DNA of 64,000 nt from Jacaranda mimosifolia (GCA_018894105.1 CM032131.1:2568501-2632500), one strand, 5' to 3'. Shown: positions 47,949 through 60,519, counted from the stretch's first letter. Notes: a model not told the origin generated them from the sequence alone. Made by a program: numbers and translations.

Positions 47949-50038
47949 AAAATTGTGATATAGATTTCTATCTCATAAGATAATTCAAAAATATATATAT
48001 ATATATATATAATCATATTTTTATCTCACTAAATAAGTTTATAGTTTAAAAAATATTTTATAAGCATCATGTTAAGTACTCTTATCACAAAATTCTATCT
48101 TATAAATTTAATTTATCACAAGATTAATAGATAAATATTTTATTTTGTATATAAATTTTATTATTCTACAATTATTTTATAGCAGAACGGTATGAAACCC
48201 ATAATTGTGCAATTTTGATCAAATTCTGAATTCTTATAATTTTGAGCTTCTTAATTAAATTTAAAAATTGGTTTTTGATTATTAAATTGGAAGTATTTAT
48301 TCCTTTTAAAGATATCTAGATTTTTGAAATAATTTTATTGATTAGAACAAATTATTCTTTGTTTATCACAAATATCAAAAAAATTATTTCGTTTTATTTA
48401 CAAAATCTCTTTCATCTCTACTCTCAATATATGGAAGATACCTAAATCATTTGAACTCTATAGTTTGATAAGTTTTTCATAATTTTCTCTTATCTTTAAT
48501 AACTAATTTATATTTATACCATTATACATAGAGTGTTTCGAAAGTCATTTTATTAATACTCTCAGTTTCTAGTATTTTTTTTCACTCTATTTTTTGTGTG
48601 CCTCTTTATTTTCTATCATTTTTTTTCCCTGTATCACTTTGTGTGTCTCTTTATTTTATTCTTCAAATTGTTTATTGATTGTTTGATTTTATTTTTCACT
48701 TTTTTGATTTCGCTTTTTTTTTTTTTTTTTTTAAGGGATGTTATGTACATGATGGAAGAGATTATTTGGATTTTAATGCTATAATTTTCTTTTCAACCAA
48801 AAATAATCATTTAGCTTTTATTGTTATTAACTTTGTAAATTTTTATTATCTTTTTTGTTTATTATTTAGTTTAAGTAATTGATTCATTTTTTTAATTTTT
48901 TAATTTTTAAATTCCTTTTTGTTTTTTTAATTTTATAATTTTACGAGATGAGATATATATGAATTGCTCTTAATATTTTTTAATTTAATTTAATTTTTCT
49001 TAATTATATTTTTATCTTCAATTATTGATAAATTTGGTCAATTAATTTTTATTTTATTTAAATTGTTATACATTTAGTATCCTTTAATTCATTCTTTGAA
49101 TTAAGTTATTAATTTATTTGTTAGATTTTGTAATTTATTTTTATATTCTCTTATATATATATATATATTTTATCTAGGTTTATAATTTTATAGGATAAGA
49201 TCTATTTTTTGGTTTTGGTATTTGTAAAGTTTGTTTCACTTTTTGAATGTTTATATTTTAAAAGTATGTCATTTAATTTTTATTTTTTATTCATATATAT
49301 GTAATTGTGTATTTATAAGTATGTATAATTCGTATTATTTTTAAAAAATTTAAATACTATTTTACCAATATATATTCTTAATTCTTTTCTTCACTTAATT
49401 ATTGGATAACTAAATGATAAATCAATAAAAGGTTTAACTTATACATTAATATTGATTTTAACTTTATAATTATTTTATATTTTTATTTTATTTTTTGAAT
49501 TCTTTTTCTTTTACTATCATAGTTTTGCTTGGCTTAATTGATTTTTATTCAAAAATTGAAATTAAATAAGAAATTTTTTAAATTCTTGATAGTCAATACA
49601 TTATCTAAATGTTTATATTTTAAGTTTTAACTTAATATATACTCATTGTATTTTAAGTCTAATGTAATTTTAAAATATTATAAATTTTAAATTTTTTTCA
49701 ACAACTTTTAAGCCAGCAATCTTGTATTTTATATCCTTCTCATATATTTTTATTTTTTAATGCAACTATCTATTAGTATTTGGTTGCATATTATTTTTTT
49801 TCTTTTTAATAAAATATGTAATCATATTCATAGACTTTAATTTTTGGAAGTTTAGAATATTTTTTTAACTTCTCACTAAATAATCTTAAATTTATTTTTT
49901 ACTAATTATCTGGCCAATTTTTTTGCGATAATTTTATTTTTATATTGTTAGGTTTAATTATATTTATAATTCAACAATTACATTAATATATAATAATTTT
50001 AAAGAATCCATGCATATATAGCATGGGAATAATGCTAG

Positions 50039-53000
50039 TACTATTATATATAGCACAGTTTTGTGCTTATCTAATTGTGTAATTTTGATTCTAATTGTAT
50101 AATTTTGGCCAAATGTTAAATTCTTAGAATTTTGAATTTTTTAATTCAATTGAAAATTTTTTATTGGTTGTTTGTTTACTTTTATATTTTATCTTAATAC
50201 AACCAACTTATCTATTATAACTAAAATATCATGTTGTATTTATCTAAAGTTGCAATATAGATTTCTATCTCATAAGATAATTCAAGAAATATTTGTAATC
50301 ATATTTTCATCCCAGTTATTATTGTTATTACTCTATTGTTTCCTCAATATTTTTTTAAAATTAAAGTTCTTATGGCCAAATTAGGATTGAAGTTTTTATA
50401 TTACTTAAAAACATCAGCATGCAGTACTTTTTTATTTCAATTAATTATATTTTATATATTTATTTTCAATACTATTTTCAAATATTTCTGTATGTTCATA
50501 TAAGAATTTATCTTTGACATTGAATTTTATTTTACTATTATATTAGTTGTAGCTCTCTCAATTTATCTACATAAAAAAATTATATATACATTATATTTGA
50601 TTATTGTACAACAAATAATGTGATATTACAAAATACTTAAAAATATTATAATTTTATTAAGTTGTTGAAATTATTTCAATTTTCTTATCAAATGAATGAT
50701 AAAATACTATATTTTTTATTATAAAATATTCATTAAATTTATTAGCATTTAATTTACTCATTTCTAATTATGTTCTTTTAAGAAAGAATATTTTCATTTT
50801 TTGTATATAATATCATTTACTTTGATAAGTTTATTTCGATTGGTTGAATCTTTACTTATTACAATATTTTTTATAAGAAAATCATTTTATTTCTCTTCAA
50901 TAAATAAATTATTTATAAAAAGTATATATAGAGCTAAAAATCAAAATTTCATTGCTAAATAAATACATTTCACAATAGATATATTTCATATTTAGTAATT
51001 TATATTCACTTTAATAATATTAACTATCAAAAATTAGAGGGACATACGAAATAATGAAATTATGTAAGAAATATGAGCTCTGATAAATATTAACTTATTT
51101 TTATTTAAAGAGTTAGATTTTTTTAAATTTAATCATAAATTTTTATCCAAAAAAACTTAAAATTTATCCAAAAAATAGTTGATAACTAATTAGTTATTCA
51201 AAACAACAATCAATTTTTCATACATAATAAATTCTTTTGTATTTATATAGATATAATCACTTTATTTTTAATTGAAGTAATACAACATTCAATTATTTTT
51301 AATCAAAAACTTATTAAATAAATACAAAATATTTAATCATTTTATCAAATAATTTTTTTATTTCTTAATTAAATAATTATTTTCGAGACAACTTAGAATT
51401 TAAATGTATATACATATATACACACTTATATAACTTTTGCATAATTTATGTTAAATATACTTCAAAAGTAAAACTAAAATACTTAACAATCACAATTATC
51501 TCTTAATATCATGACTTATTTAAAAAAATTTACAACTTATTTGTTGCTTATGAAAGAGATAAACAAATATTTATATAAAATATCAAATCATCACTTCTTT
51601 ATTAAAAAGTTAGAAGTTTCAAAAATGAATAATTATAAATTCAGTGATATGTAAGTATTCAATTATAAAAGTCTTTACGATTTAATTATTTTTATAATAT
51701 TATTTTTTAGATATGTAAAACAATTTTAGAAAAAACCACATATACAGAATATAATAATTTCATTGAAGAATTTGTTTCAAATGTAAATAGTTACTTCCTA
51801 CAACAACTACAAACTCTAAACTTGATTTTCATGTTATTAGTTCAATCATTTTAGTTTTTTTAGCAATATAATAATTGAGAACTCATTTTTAATTATTTAA
51901 ATAATTGTTTTTATATAGGACATATATGGTTGACATAGTTAAAAAATTTCAAAAGCTTGATAAATGGCCACTTAAATAGAAAATGATATCAATTTTTATA
52001 TTTTTTAATATATTTAATTATGCTATTTTATAATTATATAGCATACATTTATTTTAATATTTTTTCTTATAATAATTCATAAAAATATTTTTACATGGAT
52101 TAATGATATCGATAAAAAAAGTTTGATTGAAAGTAAGTAACCATTTGATTATTCGCTACACTTTGATATACTTATAAAAGAAATGTTTGAGAGATTAATA
52201 TTTTATTTTAAATTAAATGTTTGAAATTTACTTATTATTTTATTCATGTACAAAATATGTGTCAATTGATAATTTCAAAAATAATAAAATAAATAAATAA
52301 ATATATATAAATAAATAAATTTTACTTATCAGAGTTATATGGAATATTAAAAGATATTTTAGCTTATAAAAATTGTATGTTACAAATTACTTATTGAATT
52401 AATTATCAAATAATTAATAACCTTTTAAAATATAGTACAAAGAGGTTATATATTTACTCTAACAAAAACTATTTAACATTTAAAAATTCTTAAATGTCAT
52501 GAAAATGTAACTATGACTTACAAATTATTAAGGAATCATAAAATTAAAGAAGCTATATATTGTTTTAAAAAAAGATAATTTACTTATTTATCATATCAAA
52601 ATATGTAAGTATATATATATATATAAAGCATATTTAGTAAAATATTCTGCGCTATTTTTATTTTCTTAATTCTTTTATTTATTTTTTAAATTTTATCATT
52701 TTATTAATTTCTGTATAATTTATAAACTTAGAGTTAGCAATTCTTAATATTTTTTAACTTAAGTATAAATTATCTTCAAACATAATATTTTTAATTGAAA
52801 TATTCATATTATTTTATTTAATTAATAAGACTTTTTTTGTTAGATGCTAAAAATAATTACAATTCATATTTTAATCACATAAAGTAAAATAAATTTATGC
52901 CGAGTGACTTGTAGCCCAGCAGCATAAGTCTCTCACACAATGTGGGAGGTCAGAAGTTTGAACCCTAACAGACTCCTGATATGCATGTGCGTATAAAGAA

Positions 53001-53087
53001 AAAAAAAGTAAAATAAATTTATTATTATAAAATAAATTATTTCAATTTTAAAATAATTTTTGGTGTGTCGCGCCGGGCACATACTAG
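50039..53087 (+). mobile_element. Helitron 2, directly after Helitron 1
   Basis: The 5' region TACTATTATATATAGCACAG begins at the base after the CTAG of Helitron 1 (expected TCTACTATTAT..., so the terminal C is lost) and matches Helitron 1 for about 270 bp. The 3' end is GTGTCGCGCCGGGCAC, a GTGTC/GGCAC hairpin with one G-T pair, then ATACTAG (to 53087) followed by T. It is very AT-rich, has no Rep/helicase frame, and holds a SINE near its 3' end. Confidence 0.68.
52899..53004 (+). mobile_element. tRNA-related SINE with 18-bp TSD
   Basis: Starts GCCGAGTGACTTGTAGCCCA, continues CTCTCACACAATGTGGGAGG and AGTTTGAACCC (box B-like), and ends in TGCATGTGCGTATAAAG and poly-A. It is flanked by a perfect 18-bp duplication AAAGTAAAATAAATTTAT (52881-52898, 53005-53022). 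Same family as 40472-40580. Confidence 0.92.
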
Positions 53088-55659
53088 TAAAAATATAAAA
53101 CAAGTGATGCAATTATGATGTAGATAAGCTTGAAAAATTTATATGAAAAGTATCTAATTTGATATATTGTATCTATGCACGGATGAAATTAATTATTATT
53201 CAAAATATAATATATTAGTATTGTTTTTATTTTATGTAAAAGTAAGTTTAATACGTGATTTTTTTAAAATTAGATGAATAATATCAAAATTAAAGAGTTT
53301 TCCCCACCAAATCATATGTATTAATATCAATAAAAAGCAATGAAAACTCAAGCTCATCATATTATTATCAATTTAAAAAAGTACGATGTAAAAATGCAAA
53401 GACTCTTATTTTTTTCCATAACCCAAGACAACTTAGTCAATTTAAAATAAATTGAACAAAATAATAAAAAGTACAATACCTGCAAAGATATGAAAGAATG
53501 ATAAACAATATTAATAATATAAAAACTTACTATACAATTAAAAAAAAAAAATCTCAAACAAAAGGTGAATACATTTGGGACTATTTTGAGTTTGAACACC
53601 AAATCTTATACATATAAGTGCAAGGATAATGCTATCTGGCCAAATGAGTAGTTGCAAATTTTTATACAATTAGCTTGAAAGTTTTGATATCACGTTTTAA
53701 AAAGGCTAAGCCAAGTGGAACACTACATTAACGGAAGAAAATGCTCCTCAAAAGTATTAGAAACCACATTTTGAAATACTAAATCTAGCAAAAATTTAAT
53801 CACATTTTGAGGGACTACTGATAAAACAAAAGTAACATTATGTTAACTTTTCCAAGTATTACAAATATTCAATCAATAAAAACAAAAATCACATTACATA
53901 AGTTATGAGTTTTCTTTTAAAGTAGAAATTAAGACATGATTCATCTTTATCTTGAATTCCTTCATCACTTGTGAGACTCTACATCAGAAATTGGTCACTT
54001 TTCAATATGCTTTGAGACCTTCTCAACCTGAAATTGCATTATGATAAAAAAATTCTCTGTATTCCAAATAATTATTGAAAGTAGACTAATAATAAATAAC
54101 AATTTTTTTCACATGTTATTTACCTCCATGTCCCAACTTGATCGTATCGTCGTCATATTAATATAATGATTTCTATTATTGTTTCATCAAAAATCATCCA
54201 TGTCCAAATCTCCTGATCATTCATATAAAAAAGGTAAAATAAATTAGTGATCAATATTTCTCATGATCCTTAAAATATTAAGGTTGTAGCAATACTCTAG
54301 TGGGGGGGCAAGAAATACATTTATATGATTCGATATATCTTATACTTGAAATGAACATGAAGAAAATACCACATAAATCCTTACAAATAAGTCAAAAAAG
54401 AATCATTCTTTGATGCAAATTTTCTTGCTCACCCATTTCCTGTGCCTAGCTTATTTGTCATACTCTGCCATATTAACATAGAGAACATCAGGTTTTCAAC
54501 AATCAAAAAAAGATAATTATGTTTAATTATATATATGAAATCAAAATTTCAATAGCTATCAAATTCCAGCAGAAAATGAATTTATTGTGGAAAAATTTAT
54601 TGATTTCTCCTTCTTTCATATTTGAAAGACCGAGGTAAATCTTTTTGAAATTTGAATTTTTTCTATTTCTTCCAGTTATGTTTGCATAGAATCACATAGC
54701 ACCTTTATATAGGTGCATGAAGTAGAAGAGTTTTAACCTATTGAAATATTTTTGATATTTTGTTATTATTATATATAATATTAAAGGATAATATTAAATC
54801 GTTATTTGATAGAGATTTGATATCGTCTGATGAAATTTGCTTTATTGTTATATCTTATTAGACTGCATTTTGTTGGTTGAAAAATCTCAACTTTATATTT
54901 AGCTATATTAGATTTATTGACCAAATAAATATTTAGAATATTATTTAAATTAATTATTATATTTAAAATTGAATTTGATACTTCAATATATAAATAAAAC
55001 CATTAAATTGATTATTAGGACTTTATTTTACACATAGCATCTTGTAATTAGTTGTAAAATTCATATTTTTTTCAAAAAGTTTTCATCATAAACAATCAGG
55101 TATAAATAAATTTAGTTATTAAAGCTAAGAGAAAACTTAAAAAAGATCTTTAAAAAAATTTAAATTAAGAAATCTTCGATACATTCTAAGCGCAAGATGA
55201 AACAAATTTTATAGATAATCGTTTTTCTAATATTAAAGATCAATTAAATAATTATTTGTTCAACCAAGAAAATGATTTTGAAACTTTAGAAATATTTATA
55301 TGGAATGGATAAGTGTTCAACTAATATGAATAGAGCAACCAACTACTAATGATTTTTTTTATTTAATTAAAAATTTTAAAATTTTAAAAATTTAGTGCGA
55401 ATTAACTAAAAAAGTAATGACTTTATCTTAGAGACTATTGTTTAATTTTTTTCAATGGAGATGTAGCGACTTTATCTTAAACCATTAAAGAAAAAAGATT
55501 TTATCAATTTTTTATAATATAGTATTAATATCTAATTGTTAATAAATAAAATAAATTATATTTTTAAATTTGAATTAAGTTCTTACTTAATAGTATAGAG
55601 AGACATATTTTAAATTTCAAATGAAAGAAAATTAGAGATAAGATACAATCATATCGGTT
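53088..55659. other. AT-rich Helitron-associated region, no intact gene
   Basis: No supported open gene. Exon-like fragments on the minus strand at 54000-54470 are described separately. At 55340-55480 further Helitron 5'-type phrases ('aaaaattttaaaattttaaaaattta') occur. Confidence 0.6.
54003..54464 (-). pseudogene. Possible captured exon fragments
   Basis: On the minus strand three pieces are bounded by good splice-like sites: 54433-54464 (after TATGGCAG, before GTGAGC), 54124-54212 (after ATGATCAG, before GTAAAT), and up to 54027 (after AATTTCAG). The last translates VEKVSKHIEK, stop; the first contains EYDK. Frames are broken by stops. Because the 5' end of a minus-strand Helitron lies at 55803, this could be host gene sequence captured by it. 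I do not recognise the parent gene. Confidence 0.3.
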
Positions 55660-55803
55660 AGAGATAATAATCAACAATTAATGAATTTTTTTAAATTTAA
55701 TTAAAAAACTCAAAATTATAAGAATTTGCCACTTGGACAAAATTGCAATCAAAATTAAGTAATTGTGGGTCTCACACCGTTGTGCTATATATAATAGTAT
55801 AGA
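55660..55803 (-). mobile_element. Helitron 5' end, minus strand
   Basis: Reverse-complemented, it starts TCTATACTATTATATATAGC right after an A, then GTGTGAGACCC, and continues in the pattern shared by Helitrons 1 and 2 (AAATTCTTATAATTTTGAG). The matching 3' end to the left was not found. Confidence 0.65.
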
Positions 55804-57240
55804 TTTTATATATTTAGATTCGAGTTATTAATGAATCGGATCGAATTAAATCCATATTTGCTCTATTATTTCGGATTATGAATTTTTTTAATCGAATCAT
55901 ATCCATCGAATATTTTAACAATTAAATATTTTAAATAATCAGATCAAATTCAAATCGAATTTGAATTAAAATCAGCGCCATGGACAATTCTAATATTCTT
56001 TCTTTCTTTCTTTCTTTTTTTAATCAAGTATTGGCAACCCTAATATTCACATATAATAACTGGAGGAAAAAGTGGAGGAATAGATGTAAGACATGATGAA
56101 AAGGAAATCCATCTAAGATTCAACCATGACGCGATTGATGTTTAATTTTTTCAATATTTTATATCATTTTCTTTTTTCTAAATATTCATGGTAATATCTA
56201 TTGTGACTTACTACTACTAATTTTACAAGAAAACTCAACCAAGTGATTATTATTTTTTTTCTTTCCCATTTTTATCGATTTTGTTGTCTAGTGTACTTCA
56301 CGTTCTATTCAATACAATTATTTCAAGAAATTATAAAGGAAATTTGAATCAAAATTAACAACTGACAAGTTAGGTCATATAAAACTCCAAACTTATGAAA
56401 AACTAATTTAATCTATGTCATGTTGCTCTCAGCCACTTGAATATCGACATTTGATGTGACATGTGAATTACCCCCACTTATGAAAATTGACCTTATTCCA
56501 ACTATTAATTTCATATTTGGAGAAGCTTGCACATAATAAATAATCATGAACTTAATAATAGCCTATTTTCTTGCAAAAAAAAAAGAAAAGGAAATGATAT
56601 AGATATAAAGATAAGGAGAGTTAATGAATTCGATATCTCATCACCAACCAAACAAATAAGTAACCCAGTCAACAAAAATACAAAATAGTTGATTATTAAA
56701 CCAATCTTTATTGTGCAACCGACCATAATGCCAAAAGTCAACAAAATTGATTTTGAAAACTTCTTGCATATAGCATGCATATAATCAAATAATATAAATT
56801 ACGTTGCATCAATATAATATAATATAATTTCAATTATTTAATATTTTTGCAGCGGATATATATATATATATAATATGTATAACAATTTTTTTGGGTCATC
56901 CATTATAATAAATGCGGATTTGAATTTGATGGTTGGGATTGTCCCAAATATCTCCAACAAATGGTAAAATAATAAAAAATAAAAATACGTGCCACAAATC
57001 CAACGGCCGGATGAGAATTAGTTTTTGGTCGTTTACTTGTGGGTGCTCCAGTTTTCCCGGCAAATGCACCACGGGACACGTGTTCACTCCTCATTGGATA
57101 TCCAATGCCGGTACGCGTTACAAAGCGTGTTGCTAGCGTATCAGTATACATTTAAAATTTAGATACGCTGACAATACATATTATTTTCAAAGGGAAATCA
57201 CTATAAATGTTGTTGCAAGAGCAAAAGCAGATTCTTGTTC
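55804..57240. other. Intergenic / upstream region of choline kinase
   Basis: 55810-55995 has hAT-like phrases (ATTAATGAATCGGATCG...CCATGGACAATTCTA). The rest is AT-rich single-copy-looking DNA that becomes less AT-rich from 56985. No gene is supported; the 57-82-codon minus-strand frames at 56900-57150 overlap the promoter and show no family features. Confidence 0.65.
57077..57082. promoter_or_regulatory. G-box/ABRE in the choline kinase promoter
   Basis: CACGTG within GACACGTGTTC, about 660 bp before the start codon. An ACGCGT core (57113-57118), the type bound by CAMTA factors, follows. Control by bZIP or calmodulin-linked factors is inferred only. Confidence 0.5.
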
Positions 57241-57295
57241 AATATGATTCTTTCAATGGTATATAATACTCTCTGCCAGCTTTCTTCTTTTTATC

Positions 57296-57303
57296 TATAA
57301 ATA
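57296..57303 (+). promoter_or_regulatory. TATA box of choline kinase
   Basis: TATAAATA in TCTATAAATATACAGAG. Transcription would start near 57330, giving a leader of about 400 bases before splicing. A second candidate (TATATAA, 57260-57266) lies just upstream. Confidence 0.6.
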
Positions 57304-57431
57304 TACAGAGACTTCTTGGACGGTTTCAGCGCCATTCAACTCCCTGTTGAAGGTTTTCCCATTTTTTAGCACCAAAAAGGTTTTGATTCTTGCCATCTCT
57401 GAGGTTTTGTGGGACAGAGTCCTTTTTCCTG

Positions 57432-57541
57432 GTGAGTTTATTGCCTTCTTGTTTTGATTAATTTTGTGTTCTTCAAATGTTTGATCATTTGTTTCAACTG
57501 GGATTTTTGTCATATTGCATCTTGAATTAGTTTTGTTGCAG
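57432..57541 (+). other. Possible leader intron of choline kinase
   Basis: Donor CTG|GTGAGT and acceptor TTTTGTTGCAG would remove 110 bases. An alternative acceptor closer to the ATG (57710-57722) would also remove the upstream ORFs. Transcript data are needed to choose. Confidence 0.5.
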
Positions 57542-57556
57542 TTTTCTTGGAGAAAG

Positions 57557-57694
57557 ATGTTGTTTTTCGTTTCTGGGCTGGCTTTCCATTTTATGCGCTG
57601 AAATTTTTCTCTGGGCTTCTGTGATTTTGACCTTTGTACTAATAATTACTTTGATGTCCATTTCTGGAGTGAAATGAATAATAACAACAATTGA
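57557..57694 (+). promoter_or_regulatory. Small upstream ORFs in the leader
   Basis: If the short leader intron is used, the mRNA carries MLFFVSGLAFHFMR (57557-57601), a seven-codon ORF starting at the ATG near 57653, and MNNNNN (57674-57694) ahead of the main start. All end before 57739. Confidence 0.4.
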
Positions 57695-57738
57695 GTCTTT
57701 TTCTTGGTAAGGTTATAAGAAGAGTGTTGATTTTTCTG

Positions 57739-60519
57739 ATGGCCGTGAAGACGAATGGATTTCTTGAAGGTAGTCTGCCTGAGGAATTGCTGAAGCTGCT
57801 GCTATCTCTTGCTTCAAATTGGGGAGATGTGATTGATTTTAGAGCTTTGAAGATAGCTCACCTTAGCGGCGCCATGACTAATGAGGTATATCGAATTAGC
57901 TGGCCAAAAAAGATGGAAAATGAACCAAGGACGGTTTTGGTTCGGATTTATGGCGAAGGGGTTGAGCTTTTCTTCAACCGAGATGAGGAAATTCGGACTT
58001 TTGAATGTTTATCTATGCATGGTTATGGGCCTCAGCTTCTTGGTCAGTTCAGAGAGGGAAGAGTTGAGGAGTTCATTCATGCAAGGGTATGTGAAGTTCT
58101 ATGTTTCTTGTTCATTTTCGTCTTTTGTTGTCAGTTTAGGACAAGGATGATGTCTTCTGCAGTAAAGACTAAAGCCCTTCAATTTTTCAGTTGGAGATAA
58201 ACTGTTTAAGAAGTGGAAACACTTGTTCATCCGAGGTTCAGCATGTTTTTGTTTTTTGAAGTGCTAAAATCAACCAAACGCATGGATTAAAAAGTTGTTT
58301 ATCAGCACATAAATTATACATGTAAATTTAAAGCATTTCCCCCTGTTTATCTGGTTATATTCAACTCAAAATTATGATGCCTTCCGGAGGATGACTAGCC
58401 GGATTCCCATGTTGAATATGATTTTTTTGGCATCTTGCCGTATAAAGACAATAAGTAGGATTAGGATGATTATCTTACCTTGTTTGCTGACTATTGGGCT
58501 CTGTTCTGGTTGTTCTTACCACAACTTTTGGCTACTCTCTAAGATTGTTTGTCCTGGTATTAGTTTAGGTACTGTGTACTTTGACATCAAAATCTTCCAA
58601 GTACAGAGATGGGATCTCACTTTCCTCGTATCTCTTGCAAAGTATGAAATATTCTAAGTTATATGTTCTGCGGTCTGACTTGCAGACACTATCAGATGGT
58701 GACCTTCGGGACCCGGAAATATCTGCCCTCATAGCAGAAAAAATGAGAGAGTTTCATAATCTCGATATGCCTGGTCCAAAAGATGTTGTTCTCTGGAACA
58801 GAATGAGGTACCAATCTTCAGCCGAAAAAGAAAACCAGTTAAATCTGTGAAGATTGAGATTTGTTTCTGATTGTGTTTATACTTTCTGCAGAAACTGGCT
58901 TGGAGAGGCCAAAAGTTTGTGCTCTCCTGATCATGCAAAGGAATATCACTTGGATGGCCTAGAAAAGGAAATCAACTTATTAGGGACGGCGATATCAGGG
59001 AACCACCAAGAGATTGGTTTCTGCCACAATGACCTGCAATATGGTAACATAATGATCGATGACAAGAAAAGATCCATCACTATAATCGTATGTTTTTCCT
59101 ATCCCTATGAGCATTTACCTGGCCAACTGCTCCAGAAATGGATATTTAAAATGGTTTTCTCCATTTTCGTATTTTCTTATGATGTCTTAATCCATGTTCA
59201 AAGACAGCAATATTGAATACATCACTTGTAATAATATCACTTTTCGTCTTGCAAGGATTTTAAATTTGATTTTTCTTCCGAAAGCAGGACTATGAATATG
59301 CGAGTTACAACCCTGTTGCCTATGATCTTGCAAATCACTTCTGTGAGATGGCTGCAAATTATCACACAGATACACCTCACGTTTTGGACTACAGCAAATA
59401 TCCTGGTTAGCTAGTAATTCTTAAAGCCTCTTTTCATTTTTCCATGATTTTTCACATCCCAAACAATACACAATAGGATCAATCTGTATGCAATAATGAT
59501 GAATTGGCTCTTTTGTTCAACTTTGTTGGCTAACAGGTCTAGAGGAGCGCCAACGGTTTGTACAGCAATATCTCAGATTTGCAGGTTGGTGTGTCTCAAC
59601 TTATTTGCTTGAATGTGAAACAGAGATTTGAACTTTAGACCATTAAGTATCCGTCGACTTTTTGTGATGGATGTTCCCCTCCTACTGATGTAGTCAATAC
59701 TGCTTTTGCTATTTCTTTATCAACGAATTAATAAATTACTAAAAGATAAATAAAAAAGTAAAAAGTTCAACCATTGAGCATAGTTTGTATGTACTATCAG
59801 TAGCAGTATTACAGATAGAAAGCAGTAAGATACTTAACTTCCCAAAAGTCAAATGTCAGTGCCATGTTGGAAAATGATACTTCCTTTGCATGGAAAAAAA
59901 TGGAAATTTCAAACGTAAGAAGGTTGAATTATTTATTTATTTATTATTATTTCCTAGCGGTGTTAAATTTCTTGTACCACTGGGATAAGCAAAAAGTAGA
60001 GAAAAACCAACTTTTGACTTGGTAGGTATCACACATTACCAGAATCCTCATTGTGACCTTTTGAATGTGGGAAAAGGTCAATTTTTCAAGCTACCTACAC
60101 TGTACTGCAGCATATTTATTTCTCAAAGGCCTTCATCCTTATCCAATTCTTGAAAACTTTTAACTTATCTTGCACAAACAACTGAAAATGACCCCAAAAG
60201 TTGGATTAATGCATGCAGGCCAAGAACCAAGTGACACCACTCTACAGCAGCTTGTAGATGATGTAGAGAAGTACACTCTTGCCAACCACATTTTCTGGGG
60301 ACTGTGGGGGATTATCTCGGTATGGTAACCATGTATCTTTTTCTATTTATTTCTGCATATTATGTTAAATGTAGTCCTAAGTAGCATATTTTAATGTGGG
60401 ATACGTGTCTTTATCCGTAGGCATATGTGAACCACATCGACTTTGATTACATGGAGTATGCAAGGCAGAGGTTCCAGCAGTACTGGTTGAGAAAGCCCAA
60501 AATCTTGGATGTGCAATGA
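57739..60519 (+). CDS. Choline kinase (choline/ethanolamine kinase family)
   Basis: Phosphorylates choline with ATP to phosphocholine, the first step of the CDP-choline (Kennedy) route to phosphatidylcholine; probably cytosolic, since no signal or membrane segment is seen. Exons: 57739-58086, 58686-58807, 58892-59087, 59288-59405, 59537-59584, 60219-60319, 60421-60519. Joined they give 343 codons plus stop in one frame, close to the ~346 residues of Arabidopsis choline kinase 1. Seen motifs: [19 protein letters not shown] near the N-terminus, ATP-loop-like SGAMTNEV (43-50), catalytic HNDLQYGNI (202-210, Asp204 and Asn209), DYEYASYNP (Asp223), and C-terminal FWGLWGIIS and QYWLRKP. All introns are GT-AG; the donors of introns 4 and 5 (GTTAGC, GTTGGT) are weak. 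The start is the first ATG in frame giving the plant family's MA.KT N-terminus. The DYEY form and overall match favour choline kinase over ethanolamine kinase. Confidence 0.95.

Larger units (their letters stand above)
44727..50038 (+). mobile_element. Helitron 1 (non-autonomous)
   Basis: The 5' end TCTATAATATTATATATAGTG follows an A (44726). The 3' end has a perfect 6-bp stem CCATGC/GCATGG (50008-50013, 50021-50026), eight bases, then CTAG (50035-50038) followed by T. This is the canonical Helitron 3' layout and A|T insertion. The outer 5' 220 bp matches 50039-50260 and, inverted, 55803-55660. Without the solo LTR it is about 2.3 kb and AT-rich, with no Rep/helicase frame. A third 5'-like stretch at 48190-48290 suggests further nesting. 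Confidence 0.72.

Noticed and set aside
48596..48882. Phenylalanine-rich 62- and 67-codon frames that could look like membrane proteins
   Set aside because: They arise from T-rich DNA inside Helitron 1; composition explains the hydrophobicity.
52899..53004. A tRNA gene
   Set aside because: Box A/B-like motifs are present but no cloverleaf or anticodon arm can be folded; poly-A tail and target duplications identify a SINE.
56896..57151. Possible small gene upstream of choline kinase (63-82 codons, both strands)
   Set aside because: Overlapping frames on opposite strands within the promoter, no similarity recognised, no start context or splice partners.
58391..58657. 88-codon frame between exons 1 and 2
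   Set aside because: It lies in intron 1 of choline kinase, and the protein alignment joins the flanking exons without it.
59187..59375. 62-codon minus-strand frame
   Set aside because: Antisense shadow of choline kinase exon 4.
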